Of a stretch of DNA of 64,000 nt, positions 22,062 to 29,889 are shown in pieces. Origin of the DNA: Streptomyces sp. Root1304 (GTDB lineage Bacteria; Actinomycetota; Actinomycetes; Streptomycetales; Streptomycetaceae); assembly GCF_001426405.1 (NCBI RefSeq), contig NZ_LMEP01000012.1, forward strand, positions 820,707 through 884,706. The letters run 5' to 3'. The position numbers and the translations under genes are program-made. The notes under the pieces were generated by a model. It was given only the letters and a program-made list of their open reading frames with translations, did not search any database and was not told the DNA's origin. Within the stretch, counting starts at the first letter, position 1, and every line of letters starts with the position of its first letter.

Positions 22062-23093
22062 TCAGACCTGGCCGGCCTTCTCCAGGGCCTCGCAGCAGGT
22101 GTCCACGATCAGGCGGGTCACCACGTACGGGTCCACGTTCGCGTTCGGGCGGCGGTCCTCGATGTAGCCCTTCTGGTCCTGCTCGACCTGCCACGGGATG
22201 CGGACCGAGGCGCCGCGGTCGGAGACGCCGTAGGAGTACTGGTCCCACGGGGCGGTCTCGTGCAGGCCGGTCAGACGGTCGTCGATGCCGGCGCCGTAGT
22301 TCTTGACGTGGTCGAGCGGCTTCGAGCCCTCGCCGAGCGACTCGCACGCGGTGATGATCGCGTCGTAGCGCTCGCGCATCGCCTTCGTGGAGAAGTTGGT
22401 GTGCGCGCCCGCGCCGTTCCAGTCGCCCTTCACCGGCTTCGGGTCCAGCGTCGCGGAGACGTTGAAGTCCTCGGCCGTGCGGTACAGCAGCCAGCGGGCG
22501 ATCCACAGCTGGTCGGAGACCTCCAGGGGGGCCAGCGGGCCGACCTGGAACTCCCACTGGCCGGGCATGACCTCGGCGTTGATGCCGGAGATGCCGAGAC
22601 CGGCCTTGAGGCAGTTCTCGAGGTGCGCCTCGACGATCGGGCGGCCGAAGATCTCGTCCGCGCCGACGCCGCAGTAGTAACCGCCCTGCGCGGCCGGGAA
22701 GCCGTTGACCGGGAAGCCGAGCGGACGGGTGCCCTCGAAGAAGGTGTACTCCTGCTCGATGCCGAAGATCGGCTCCTGGGTCCCGTACCGGGCGGAGACC
22801 TCGGCCAGCGCGGCACGCGTGTTCGACTCGTGCGGCGTCATGTCCGTGTTCAGGACCTCGCACAGCACCAGGATGTCGTCGCCGCCGCGGATCGGGTCCG
22901 GGCAGGAGAAGACCGGCTTGAGGACGCGGTCCGAGGCGTGGCCCTTGGCCTGGTTCGTGCTGGAACCGTCGAAGCCCCAGATCGGCAGCTCGTCGAGCGC
23001 GAGGACGTCACCCACGATGATCTTCGTCTTCGAGCGAAGCTTCGCGGTCGGCTCGGTGCCGTCGATCCAGATGTACTCAGCCTTGAAGGTCAC
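22062..23093 (-). CDS. glnII: Glutamine synthetase type II (eukaryotic-like)
   Basis: A 343-residue GSII enzyme that makes glutamine from glutamate, ammonia and ATP. Visible motifs include PIWGFDGSSTNQA near residue 40, the beta-Glu/metal block FGIEQEYTFFEGTRPLGFPV, NAEVMPGQWEFQVGP, and GAGAHTNFSTKAMRERY. The start is GTG 23093, with AAAGGA eight bases upstream; the in-frame ATG at 23102 lies too close to that ribosome binding site. Streptomyces carry this second GS beside GlnA; it is heat-labile and not controlled by adenylylation in characterised cases. A GlnR-type site lies upstream (23212-23249) and a strong terminator downstream. Confidence 0.97.
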   Translation of the reverse strand: MTFKAEYIWIDGTEPTAKLRSKTKIIVGDVLALDELPIWGFDGSSTNQAKGHASDRVLKPVFSCPDPIRGGDDILVLCEVLNTDMTPHESNTRAALAEVSARYGTQEPIFGIEQEYTFFEGTRPLGFPVNGFPAAQGGYYCGVGADEIFGRPIVEAHLENCLKAGLGISGINAEVMPGQWEFQVGPLAPLEVSDQLWIARWLLYRTAEDFNVSATLDPKPVKGDWNGAGAHTNFSTKAMRERYDAIITACESLGEGSKPLDHVKNYGAGIDDRLTGLHETAPWDQYSYGVSDRGASVRIPWQVEQDQKGYIEDRRPNANVDPYVVTRLIVDTCCEALEKAGQV

Positions 23094-23478
23094 GGGTCTC
23101 ATCCTTTGGCGTGCTGCTGCGGGGTTCCGCTGCGGCTCGCGGCACTGCGAGAAGCTGCGGTCTCCGCGCTGACTGCGCGGTGTGTGTTCGACCGCAGCTT
23201 CGCAACACGGCATTTCCCGTCGGTTGCCCGTTTGTGAACCCCGTGTTACTCAGCCTTCCTCTTTTTCCCGCGCCGGGTCGGCGCTCGGTCCGCGTCCGGC
23301 CCGCTCCCGGTCGGTGAACTTCGGGCACCGGGCCGCCGTGGCCCGCGTACGGGTGGGCGGGTTCCCCGTGCAAGCCCTCGACGAGCGTCGGACCCGCCGC
23401 GTCGTATACGGGGTTCGGGATGATCGGCGGAAGCTCGTAGGGCGGGGCGATGGCAGTGCTTTCCGCTACTTTGCCGAC
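23094..23478. other. Intergenic region between glnII and the tnpB remnant
   Basis: A 385-base region with the glnII control region at its left. From about 23290 to 23450 the minus strand has a GC3-biased open frame (YELPPIIPNPVYDAAGPTLV) that may be a gene remnant, but it has no convincing start. The left boundary of the insertion sequence was not identified. Confidence 0.4.
23212..23249 (-). promoter_or_regulatory. GlnR box upstream of glnII
   Basis: Read on the minus strand: GTAAC-N6-TTCAC-N6-GCAAC-N6-GAAAT. This matches the a/b-site layout gTnAC-N6-GaAAC repeated twice, with one weak b site (TTCAC). It lies about 120 bases before the glnII start. Nitrogen-limited activation by GlnR is expected from characterised Streptomyces. 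Confidence 0.75.
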
Positions 23479-24370
23479 ATGAAGGTTGTCGTGCGGGTGA
23501 AGCTCCTGCCGGATGCCTGCCAGGCGCCTGCGCTGCGGGCGACTTTGCGCGCGGTCAACGAGGCGACCGGTGTCTGTCCTGGCAGTACGACACCGGGACG
23601 GTGTCCATCTGGACGACCGCGGGGAGACTGAAGAACCTTCGGTTCGCCTGCTCGGCGGACGGGCTCACGACGCTGCGCGCGTACCGCAAGGGCGAGTCCG
23701 ATCTGGTCGAACACGACGGGGCGTTCTACCTGATCGCGACGTGCGACGTTCCCGAGGCCGAGACCTACGAGCCGGCAGGGTTGGTGTGGATCTCGGCATC
23801 GTCAACATCGCGACCACGTCCACCGGCTACCGGGCTGCCGGACGCGGCCTGAACCGGTACCGCAAACGCCAGCTTGATCTGCGCCGCAAGCTCCAGTCCC
23901 AAGGCACCACGTCCGCCAAGCGCCTTCTCAAGCGGCGAAACCGGCGCGAACGGCGTCACGCCACGAACGTCAACCACATCATTGCGAAGAAGATCGTCAC
24001 CACCGCTGAACGCACCGGCCGTGGCATCGCCCTGGAGGACCTCACGGGCATCCGCGACCGGGTACGGCTCCGAAAGGACCAGCGGGCACCACTACACACA
24101 TGGGGCTTCCGGCAGCTCGGACGGTTCATCGCCTACAAGTCACGGCGGGCCGGAGTGCCGCTGGTGTACGTAGACCCCGCGTACACCAGCCGACAGTGCT
24201 CCCCATGCGGCCATCTCGACCGGAGGAACCGCGTCGACCAGGCGACGTTCGTGTGCCGGGCCTGCGGTGTCTGCCTGCACGCGGACGACAACGCGTCCCG
24301 CAACGTCGGCCGCAAGGGCGAAGACATGTGGACCTCGGGGCGTGAGTCACGCGTCCCTGCCGCCCCGTAG
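23479..24370 (+). pseudogene. tnpB: IS200/IS605-type tnpB (RNA-guided nuclease), frameshifted and internally deleted
   Basis: Three reading frames together encode pieces of one TnpB. The first is MKVVVRVKLLPDACQAPALR from ATG 23479 to about 23570. The second is LSWQYDTGTVSIWTTAGRLK to about 23780. The third is VGVDLGIVNIATTS to the stop at 24370. About 100 residues expected between the first and second pieces are missing, and at least one more frameshift lies near 23780. The RuvC acids (Asp in VDLGIVN, Glu in ALEDLTG, Asp in HADDNASRN) and the zinc finger (CSPCG...CRACG) are still encoded, but no continuous protein can be made. No tnpA lies nearby. It sits between glnII and a Gfo/Idh gene. 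Confidence 0.9.
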
Positions 24371-24382
24371 CGGGGCGGCAGG
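24356..24382 (+). ncRNA. Hairpin at the tnpB 3' end, possible omega-RNA scaffold part
   Basis: A 12-bp perfect stem whose loop is the tnpB stop codon TAG. TnpB guide RNAs are processed from the 3' end of tnpB and extend to the element end, so this hairpin and the one at 24427-24446 may be remnants of that RNA. The RNA identity is inferred from position only. Confidence 0.35.
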
Positions 24383-24426
24383 ACGGAGGGGACCGTCCGG
24401 CAGCCAGTCGGGAATCCACCTCCAAA

Positions 24427-24446
24427 CCCGGTCCTTCAGGACTGGG
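24427..24446 (+). mobile_element. Right-end hairpin of the IS200/IS605-type element
   Basis: CCCGGTCC-TTCA-GGACTGGG forms an imperfect 8-bp hairpin with one G-T pair, the type recognised at subterminal ends of IS200/IS605 elements. It lies 57 bases after the tnpB stop and is followed by CGAAGTTGAC, so the right boundary is expected just beyond. Confidence 0.55.
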
Positions 24447-24585
24447 CGAAGTTGACAGGCAGGTTCCGGAAGTCGCACCGGAGCTCCGCGGCGTCGGGGA
24501 ACGCCGGCGTCGGGCGGAGCAGGTCCGGGCGCGGGTCGGGGTGGGTGCCGGGGCGGTTGTCGTAGGGGCCGGGCAGACTGGGGGG

Positions 24586-25497
24586 ATGGTGAAGCACCTG
24601 GGTGGGAAGCCCCGTATCGGACTGCTCGGCACCGGACCCTGGGCCGGGCGTACGCACGCGCCCGCGTTGGCCGGGCACGAGGGCGTCGAGTTCAGCGGGG
24701 TGTGGGGGAGGCGCCCCGAGGCGGCGGCCGAGCTCGCCGCCGCTTCCGGCACGCGCGCGTACGACGACGTGGACGCCCTCTTCGCGGCCAGCGACGCCGT
24801 GGCGCTCGCCCTCCCGCCGGACGTCCAGGCCCCGCTGGCCGTGCGCGCGGCGGAGGCCGGCTGTCACGTCCTCCTGGACAAGCCGGTGGCCACGACCGTG
24901 GCCGGGGCCCGCGCGGTGGCCGAGGCCGTCGAGACCGCCGGGGTCGCCTCCGTGGTCTTCTGCACCCTCCGCTTCGCCGCGCCGACGGCCCGCTGGATCG
25001 AGGAACAGGCCGCGGCCGACGGCTGGTTCCTCGGCGAGGCGCACTGGCTCGGCTCGCTCTACGGGCCCGGCTCGGACAGCGCGTACGCCGCCTCCCCCTG
25101 GCGCCGCGACAAGGGCGGCCTGTGGGACGTGGGCCCGCACGTGCTCTCCGTCTACCTGCCGGTCCTCGGCGACGTCACGGAGATCACGGCCGCCCGGGGC
25201 CCCGCGGACACCCACCACCTGGTCCTGCGCCACGCGTCGGGCGCGAGCAGCACGGCCACGCTCACCCTGAGCGCCCCGCCGGAGGCGGCCGAGGCGGCCC
25301 TCACCCTGTACGGCACCGCGGGTCGCGCCGCGATGCCCCGCTGGGACGGGGCGGTGGGCGCCTTCGGCGCGGCGGTGGACGCCCTCGTCACGGCGGCCCG
25401 CACCGGACGCCCGCACGCCTGCGACGCCCGCTTCGGCCTCCGCCTGACCGAGATCCTCACGGAGGCGGAGCGGCGTGCCGCCGACGCCGGCGCCTGA
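24586..25497 (+). CDS. Gfo/Idh/MocA-family oxidoreductase
   Basis: A 303-residue NAD(P)-dependent sugar/inositol-type dehydrogenase. The N-terminal Rossmann motif RIGLLGTGPWAGRTHAPAL, the conserved LLDKPVATT (with the EKP-like Lys) and the C-terminal motif GGLWDVGPHVLSVYL (D-x-G-x-H) are all present. The ATG at 24586 follows GGGGGG directly; the longer GTG-start version adds a non-conserved leader. Its last bases overlap the GNAT gene by 23 bases, so the two are probably cotranscribed. The substrate is unknown. Confidence 0.92.
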   Translation: MVKHLGGKPRIGLLGTGPWAGRTHAPALAGHEGVEFSGVWGRRPEAAAELAAASGTRAYDDVDALFAASDAVALALPPDVQAPLAVRAAEAGCHVLLDKPVATTVAGARAVAEAVETAGVASVVFCTLRFAAPTARWIEEQAAADGWFLGEAHWLGSLYGPGSDSAYAASPWRRDKGGLWDVGPHVLSVYLPVLGDVTEITAARGPADTHHLVLRHASGASSTATLTLSAPPEAAEAALTLYGTAGRAAMPRWDGAVGAFGAAVDALVTAARTGRPHACDARFGLRLTEILTEAERRAADAGA

Positions 25498-26002
25498 GCC
25501 CGGCGCGGGCCGGCCACTCCTGCGGACCGTCACCCCGGCGGACTGGCCGCTCTGGCGCGAGGCCCGCCTCGCCTCGCTCGCCGGCTCGCCGGAGGCGTTC
25601 CGGGTCCGGCTCGCGGACTGGGGCCGGGGCGGCGAGGAGCGTTGGCGCGCCCGGTTCGACGACCCGGAGACGTACGGGGTCCTCGCGCTGCTCGACGGCC
25701 GGCCGGCCGGACTCGCGGGCGGGCTCGTCGCCCCCGACGGCCTCCCGGAGCTGCGGTCTCTCTGGGTTGCGCCCGAGGCCCGGGGCCACGGCCTGGCCGC
25801 CCGCCTGATCGCGGCCGTCGAGACCTGGGCCCGAAGCGGCGGGGCCGCGGTCCTGCGGCTCTCCGTGCTCCGGACCAACACCCCGGCGATCACCCTCTAC
25901 GAGCGCCTCGGCTACGCCTCCGCCCCCGCGCCGTCCTCCGCCCCCGCGTCGTCCCCGGCTCCCGAGCTCGTCATGACGAAGGTCCTGCCGGTGGCGGGCT
26001 GA
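25475..26002 (+). CDS. GNAT-family N-acetyltransferase
   Basis: A 175-residue protein with a clear GNAT acetyl-CoA motif LRSLWVAPEARGHGLAARLIAAVETWA (V-x-P-x-x-R-G-x-G-x-A) at about 95-121, and motif B LSVLRTNTPAITLYERLGYA. The start is GTG 25475, with GGAGGCGG upstream, inside the end of the oxidoreductase gene. A short Ala/Ser/Pro repeat (PAPSSAPASSPAP) precedes the last beta strand. The tail overlaps the convergent MocR gene by 32 bases. The substrate is unknown. Confidence 0.9.
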   Translation: MPPTPAPEPGAGRPLLRTVTPADWPLWREARLASLAGSPEAFRVRLADWGRGGEERWRARFDDPETYGVLALLDGRPAGLAGGLVAPDGLPELRSLWVAPEARGHGLAARLIAAVETWARSGGAAVLRLSVLRTNTPAITLYERLGYASAPAPSSAPASSPAPELVMTKVLPVAG

Positions 26003-27506
26003 GCGCCGCCCCGCCCGAGGCGCCTCCCAGCGCCTCTTCCAAGCCCGCGCACAACGCGTCCAGGGCGGGCCCGTACAGCCGCTCCGGCGGTGTGGCGTAG
26101 CCGACGACCAGGCCGTCCGGGCGGGGCCCGCCGCCCGCCTCCGGGTGGCGGTAGCCGGCGAGGGCCTCCACGGCGACGCCGTGCCCGGCCGCCGCCGCGA
26201 CCGCCGCCCGCTCCGTGCCCGCCGGCAGTTCGACCACGGCGTGCAGACCGGCGGCGATCCCCGTCACCCGTACCGCCGGTACCCGCTCGGCGAGCACCGC
26301 CGCCAGCCGGTCGCGCCGGGAGCGGTGCCGTTGCCGCATGCGCCGGACGTGCCGGTCGTACGCGCCGGAGGCGAGGAACCCGGCGAGGGTGAGCTGCTCG
26401 ACGGCGGAGGTGTGCGGTTCGCGTGCGCCCTTCGCCGCGACGACCCGGTCGACCAGGTCGCCCGGCAGGCACATCCAGCCGATCCGCAGCGCGGGGGAGA
26501 GGCTCTTGCTGACGGAGCCGAGGAGGACGGTCCGGTCGGGGTCCAGGCCCTGGACGGCGCCCACGGGCCGCCGGTCGTACCGGAACTCCCCGTCGTAGTC
26601 GTCCTCGACCACCAGACCGCCGGAGCCCCGCGCCCACTCCAGGACCCCGGCCCGCCGCTCGGGGTGCAGCGGCCCGCCGGTGGGGAACTGGTGGGCGGGG
26701 GTGAGGAGAACCGCGCGCGCGTGGCGGGGGATCTCGGCGGTCCGCGCCCCGTTCCCGTCGACGGCGACCGGCACGGTGGCGATCCCGGCCTCGGCGAGGA
26801 GCCCTCGGTGGAACGGCAGCCCGTACTCCTCGACGGCCCACGGACCCGCCCCGCCGCCGAGGACCCGGGCGAGCAGCCGCAGCGCGTGCGCGGCGCCCGA
26901 GCAGATCACGATCCGGTCCGCGGCGGTCCGCACGCCCCGGACCCGCGCGAGGTACTCGGCCAGCGCGAGCCGGAGTTCGATCCGGCCCTGCGGGTCGCCG
27001 ATCCCGAAGGCCTCGTGCGGTGCCTCCGCCAGCGCGTGCCGGGCCGCAGCGAGCCAGGCGGCGCGCGGGAAGGCGCCGGGGTCGGGCTTGCCCTGGACGA
27101 GGTCGTACGGGAGCGGCGGCGGCGCGGCCGGCCGCACCGGGCCGGGGGAGGGCGCGGCGATCCGGTCGGCGACGCGGGTCCCGGAGCCCTGGCGGGAGGT
27201 CAGCCAGCCCTCGGCGACGAGTTCGGCGTAGGCGTCGGCGACGGTGTTGCGGGCGATGCCGAGGTCGGCGGCGAGCGAGCGGTAGGGCGGCAGGCGGGTG
27301 CCGGGGGCGAGCCGCCCGGAGCGCACGGCCTCCCGCAGCGCCCCGATGAGCGCGGCCCGCCGCCCACCGGCACGGCCGAGATCCAGATGCAGATCGACAC
27401 CGAGGGCGTGGGCTTCGCCGGCCGGGCGGGGCCGGGGCTGCGCCTGTCCCTGTGGTGGGGACTGCGGCCGCGGGTCGTGGTCGGGGTCGTCGAGCCCGCC
27501 GCTCAT
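25971..27506 (-). CDS. MocR/PdxR-type regulator (GntR winged helix fused to aminotransferase)
   Basis: A 511-residue protein. A GntR winged helix occupies about 45-115 (LAPGTRLPPYRSLAADLGIARNTVADAYAEL). A fold-type I aminotransferase domain follows, with the PLP-binding lysine in GSVSKSLSPALRIGW and EDDYDGEFRYDRRPV upstream of it. Members of this family sense PLP or amino compounds and control pyridoxine, GABA or taurine genes. Its ATG overlaps the MarR stop by 4 bases (ATGA), so the two regulators are translated together. No pyridoxal synthase genes are nearby, so the target is unclear. Confidence 0.93.
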   Translation of the reverse strand: MSGGLDDPDHDPRPQSPPQGQAQPRPRPAGEAHALGVDLHLDLGRAGGRRAALIGALREAVRSGRLAPGTRLPPYRSLAADLGIARNTVADAYAELVAEGWLTSRQGSGTRVADRIAAPSPGPVRPAAPPPLPYDLVQGKPDPGAFPRAAWLAAARHALAEAPHEAFGIGDPQGRIELRLALAEYLARVRGVRTAADRIVICSGAAHALRLLARVLGGGAGPWAVEEYGLPFHRGLLAEAGIATVPVAVDGNGARTAEIPRHARAVLLTPAHQFPTGGPLHPERRAGVLEWARGSGGLVVEDDYDGEFRYDRRPVGAVQGLDPDRTVLLGSVSKSLSPALRIGWMCLPGDLVDRVVAAKGAREPHTSAVEQLTLAGFLASGAYDRHVRRMRQRHRSRRDRLAAVLAERVPAVRVTGIAAGLHAVVELPAGTERAAVAAAAGHGVAVEALAGYRHPEAGGGPRPDGLVVGYATPPERLYGPALDALCAGLEEALGGASGGAALSPPPAGPSS

Positions 27507-27955
27507 CGGTCCTCACCCCCGCCCAGGAGGTCCCGTACCCCTGTCAGGAACCGCCGTACGGCCTCCCGCTCGCCCTCCTCGAACCCGTCGAGCAGTGTCA
27601 CGGCTCCGTCGACGAGGGGGCCGAAGTGGGCGCGGCCGAGTTCCTCGGCGCGTTCCTCGACGGTGAGCAGCACCCGCCGCCGGTCGCGGGTGTCGCGGGT
27701 CCGGGCCACGTACCCGAGGCGTTCGAGCCGGTCGACGACGGCGGTGGTGCCGGCCGAGTTGAGGCCGAGCCGCTCGCCGAGCCACCCGGCGGTCGCCTCG
27801 GTGCCGGCGCGCCCGGCGTCGAGGAGACAGATCAGGGCGCGGACATCCGTGGGATGCATGCCGTTCCGTGCGGCGAACTCGCCCTGCCGCAGGCCGAATT
27901 CGACCGTGACCTCACGGAGCAGATGAAAGATCCGCAGCTCCGGTGACTCCGCCAC
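27503..27955 (-). CDS. MarR-family transcriptional regulator
   Basis: A 150-residue winged-helix protein: TAGWLGERLGLNSAGTTAVVDRLERLGYVARTRDTRDRRRV is the MarR recognition helix and beta-wing with the DxRDxR signature. The start is GTG 27955, with AGGAGG five bases upstream; the ATG three bases further out is in another frame. It is divergent from the alpha/beta hydrolase gene over a 60-base gap containing an inverted repeat (27970-27989). Autorepression plus control of the hydrolase is the likely arrangement. It is coupled to the MocR gene downstream. Confidence 0.92.
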   Translation of the reverse strand: MAESPELRIFHLLREVTVEFGLRQGEFAARNGMHPTDVRALICLLDAGRAGTEATAGWLGERLGLNSAGTTAVVDRLERLGYVARTRDTRDRRRVLLTVEERAEELGRAHFGPLVDGAVTLLDGFEEGEREAVRRFLTGVRDLLGGGEDR

Positions 27956-27969
27956 CGCATCCTCCTATT

Positions 27970-27989
27970 ATCTCGTTGAGCGAGACTAT
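27970..27989. promoter_or_regulatory. MarR-type operator between divergent genes
   Basis: TCTCG-N5-CGAGA (27972-27986) is a perfect inverted repeat within a TA-flanked block. It lies between the MarR ribosome binding site and the hydrolase start. The size and symmetry suit a MarR dimer. Confidence 0.6.
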
Positions 27990-28015
27990 CGCCGAACGAG
28001 AGGACCGTACCGGCC

Positions 28016-28885
28016 ATGTCCGACCGCTTCGACTCCGCGTACGACGCCCTCCTGGCGACCTGGCCGCATCCCACGACCGTCGCGGAACTCGCCACCCCGT
28101 ACGGCACCACGCACGTCCTGCGCCACGGCCCCGAGGACGGCCCGCCCGTCCTCCTCCTGCCCGGCGGCGGGGCGACCGCCTGCTCCTGGCGGGCCACCGC
28201 CGCCGCGCTCGGCGCGACGCACCGGGTGTACGCCGTCGACCTCGTCGGCGGACCGGGCCGCAGCCGGCCGGGCGACCGCCCGATCCGTACCGCCGCCGAC
28301 CTGACGGCCTGGCTCGACGCCCTGCTCGACGGCCTGGGGATCGCGTCGGCGGCGTTCTGCGGCCACTCGTACGGTGCGTGGATCGCCCTCCGGTACGCGC
28401 TCGCGTCCCCCGGCCGCACCGACCGCCTCGTCCTGCTCGACCCCACCGGCTGCTTCGCCGGCTTCCGCCCGGCGTACCTGATGCGGGCCCTGCCGATGCT
28501 GCTGCGCCCGACACCGGCGCGGACGGCGGCGTTCCTGGCGTGGGAGACGGGTGCCGCGGAGCACGACCCGGCGGTACGGCGGCTCGACGCCCTGGCGGCG
28601 GACCTGCCCCGGCACCGCCCGGTCACCGGCCCCCGCCCGACGGCCGCCGAACTCGCGGGGCTGCGGGCGCCGGTGCTGCTGCTCCTGGCCGGGGCCGGGC
28701 GGGTCCACGACGCCCGCAGGGTGGCGGCCCGCGCGACGACCCTCGGCCTGCGGGCGGACATCATCCCGGCGGCGACCCACCACACCCTCCCGGCCGCCCT
28801 GGACCGCGCCGAGCTTGCCCGCGTCGCGGGCTTCCTCGGGGAGGGCGTCGACGGTGCGGACCGACTCGACGGCCAGGCCCGATGA
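28016..28885 (+). CDS. Alpha/beta hydrolase
   Basis: A 289-residue hydrolase. It has the oxyanion-side LLLPGGGATACSWRATAAAL, the nucleophile elbow FCGHSYGAWIAL (G-H-S-Y-G), and a C-terminal ATHHTLPAAL supplying the catalytic His. The acid is expected near residue 227. A lid-like insertion lies between about 140 and 215. It is divergent from the MarR gene across a shared operator, a typical layout for a ligand-inducible esterase. The substrate is unknown. Confidence 0.9.
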   Translation: MSDRFDSAYDALLATWPHPTTVAELATPYGTTHVLRHGPEDGPPVLLLPGGGATACSWRATAAALGATHRVYAVDLVGGPGRSRPGDRPIRTAADLTAWLDALLDGLGIASAAFCGHSYGAWIALRYALASPGRTDRLVLLDPTGCFAGFRPAYLMRALPMLLRPTPARTAAFLAWETGAAEHDPAVRRLDALAADLPRHRPVTGPRPTAAELAGLRAPVLLLLAGAGRVHDARRVAARATTLGLRADIIPAATHHTLPAALDRAELARVAGFLGEGVDGADRLDGQAR

Positions 28886-28897
28886 GACGGTCAGGGC

Positions 28898-29257
28898 TCA
28901 GCGCGACAGCGCGTCCCGTACCGCTTCCTCCGTGCGGCCCACGACGGCGGTGCCGTCCTCCGCGGTGATGAGGGGCCGCTGGATGAGCTCGGGGTGCGTG
29001 GAGAGCGCCTCGATCCACCGGTCACGGCCCTCGGCGTCGCGGGGCCACTCCTTCACGCCGAGCTCCTTCGCGACGGCTTCCCCCGTCCGCGTGATGTCCC
29101 AGGGTTCGAGCCCGAGGCGGTCGAGCACCTGCCGGATCTCCTCGGTGGACGGCACGTCCTCCAGGTAGCGGCGCACGGTGTACTCGGCCCCCTCGGCGTC
29201 GAGCAGGGTGAGGGCGCTGCGGCACTTGGAACAGGCGGGATTGATCCAGATCTCCAT
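28898..29257 (-). CDS. ArsC/Spx-family thioredoxin-fold protein
   Basis: A 119-residue protein starting MEIWINPACSKCRSAL. It has the N-terminal CSKC (CXXC) of the ArsC-like fold and a conserved C-terminal block LIQRPLITAEDGTAVVGR, with the Arg-Pro typical of the family. Spx keeps CXXC for redox sensing and ArsC uses one Cys for arsenate reduction. No ars genes are adjacent, so arsenate reductase activity is not assured. It converges on the hydrolase gene, 12 bases apart. Confidence 0.9.
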   Translation of the reverse strand: MEIWINPACSKCRSALTLLDAEGAEYTVRRYLEDVPSTEEIRQVLDRLGLEPWDITRTGEAVAKELGVKEWPRDAEGRDRWIEALSTHPELIQRPLITAEDGTAVVGRTEEAVRDALSR

Positions 29258-29321
29258 GGCTCCCACGGTACCCCCCAGGGGCCTGTCCACCACCCCCCAA
29301 ACCCTGTCTGGCCAGGGGCGA

Positions 29322-29344
29322 TTGTCAGTGGGGGTCACTAAAAT
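29322..29344 (+). promoter_or_regulatory. PafBC (RecA-NDp) DNA-damage promoter
   Basis: TTGTCAGTG-N8-TAAAAT exactly matches the RecA-NDp consensus TTGTCRGTG-N8-TANNNT, which in actinobacteria is recognised with the PafBC activator after DNA damage. The transcript would start about 55 bases before the ATG at 29406. Confidence 0.8.
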
Positions 29345-29405
29345 GGTGGGTGAAGGCGAGGGTCCCGGGGAGGGCCCGCGCCCCGCCGTCCGCCAGGAGG
29401 TAGCC

Positions 29406-29681
29406 ATGGCCGTCGCCGTGATCCGGACTCCGTCCCTCGAACCCTGGAAGCCCCTGCAGAGGAAGGCGCTCCCCGCGGGCCGCCCCCGCGAGTGGTACGT
29501 GTCGCACAACCGGCGCCTGAAGGCCATGCGCCTGTCGATCGCCCTGCTCGACGCCGGGGTCTACATCCCGTCGAAGGCCACGGACGCGAAGATACGCGCG
29601 ACCGCGGCCACCCTCGGCATCCACCCGCCCTCGGACACCACCTGCCGCATGGTCCGTGCCCTGATCCGCTACGGCCGCTGA
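29406..29681 (+). CDS. Small conserved-looking protein, probably DNA-damage inducible
   Basis: A 91-residue basic protein of unknown function, beginning MAVAVIRTPSLEPWKPLQRK. It contains REWYVSHNRRLKAMRLSIAL and ends in CRMVRALIRYGR. AGGAGG stands five bases before the ATG. The helical, basic C-terminal two-thirds could bind nucleic acid. The upstream promoter is a perfect PafBC-type motif, so it probably belongs to the DNA-damage response. A hairpin follows at 29706-29748. No family was recognised. Confidence 0.8.
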   Translation: MAVAVIRTPSLEPWKPLQRKALPAGRPREWYVSHNRRLKAMRLSIALLDAGVYIPSKATDAKIRATAATLGIHPPSDTTCRMVRALIRYGR

Positions 29682-29705
29682 CCCGAGAAGGATCAGAGCG
29701 AACGA

Positions 29706-29748
29706 CGGGTCCGCCGCCCCCTGGGACACCCCGGGGGCGGCGGACCCG
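29706..29748 (+). terminator. Terminator separating the 91-residue gene from the three-gene system
   Basis: A perfect 16-bp stem (left 29706-29721, right 29733-29748) with an 11-base loop, starting 25 bases after the stop codon. Confidence 0.85.
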
Positions 29749-29784
29749 TGGAAGCGCGTCCCAACTGCCCGGCCGACTCCGGGA

Positions 29785-29806
29785 GGAGAGGGACCGTCAC
29801 CTCTCC
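29785..29806. promoter_or_regulatory. Inverted repeat and possible -10 upstream of the three-gene system
   Basis: GGAGAGG-N8-CCTCTCC is a perfect 7-bp inverted repeat about 85 bases before the first gene. A possible -10, TATTCT, lies at 29835-29840; no good -35 was found. Confidence 0.35.
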
Positions 29807-29889
29807 GCACTCTCCCCGCCCGGCTGTTCGGGGCTATTCTTCTGGCATGCTCGGCCGGGATGTTCCGGCCCGTCATCGGGGGAGGCGAA

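Noticed and set aside
21874..22863. Upstream part of the minus-strand frame that ends in the 40-codon leader
   Set aside because: It is antisense or out of frame over glnII and its 3' region; only the final 40 codons have independent support.
23094..23102. ATG at 23102 as glnII start
   Set aside because: The ribosome binding site AAAGGA abuts it, while GTG 23093 has correct spacing and gives the usual 343-residue length.
24436..24585. Minus-strand fragment PGPYDNRPGTHPDPRPDLLRP upstream of the Gfo/Idh gene
   Set aside because: Protein-like in places but has no start and overlaps the Gfo/Idh promoter and leader region; support is insufficient.
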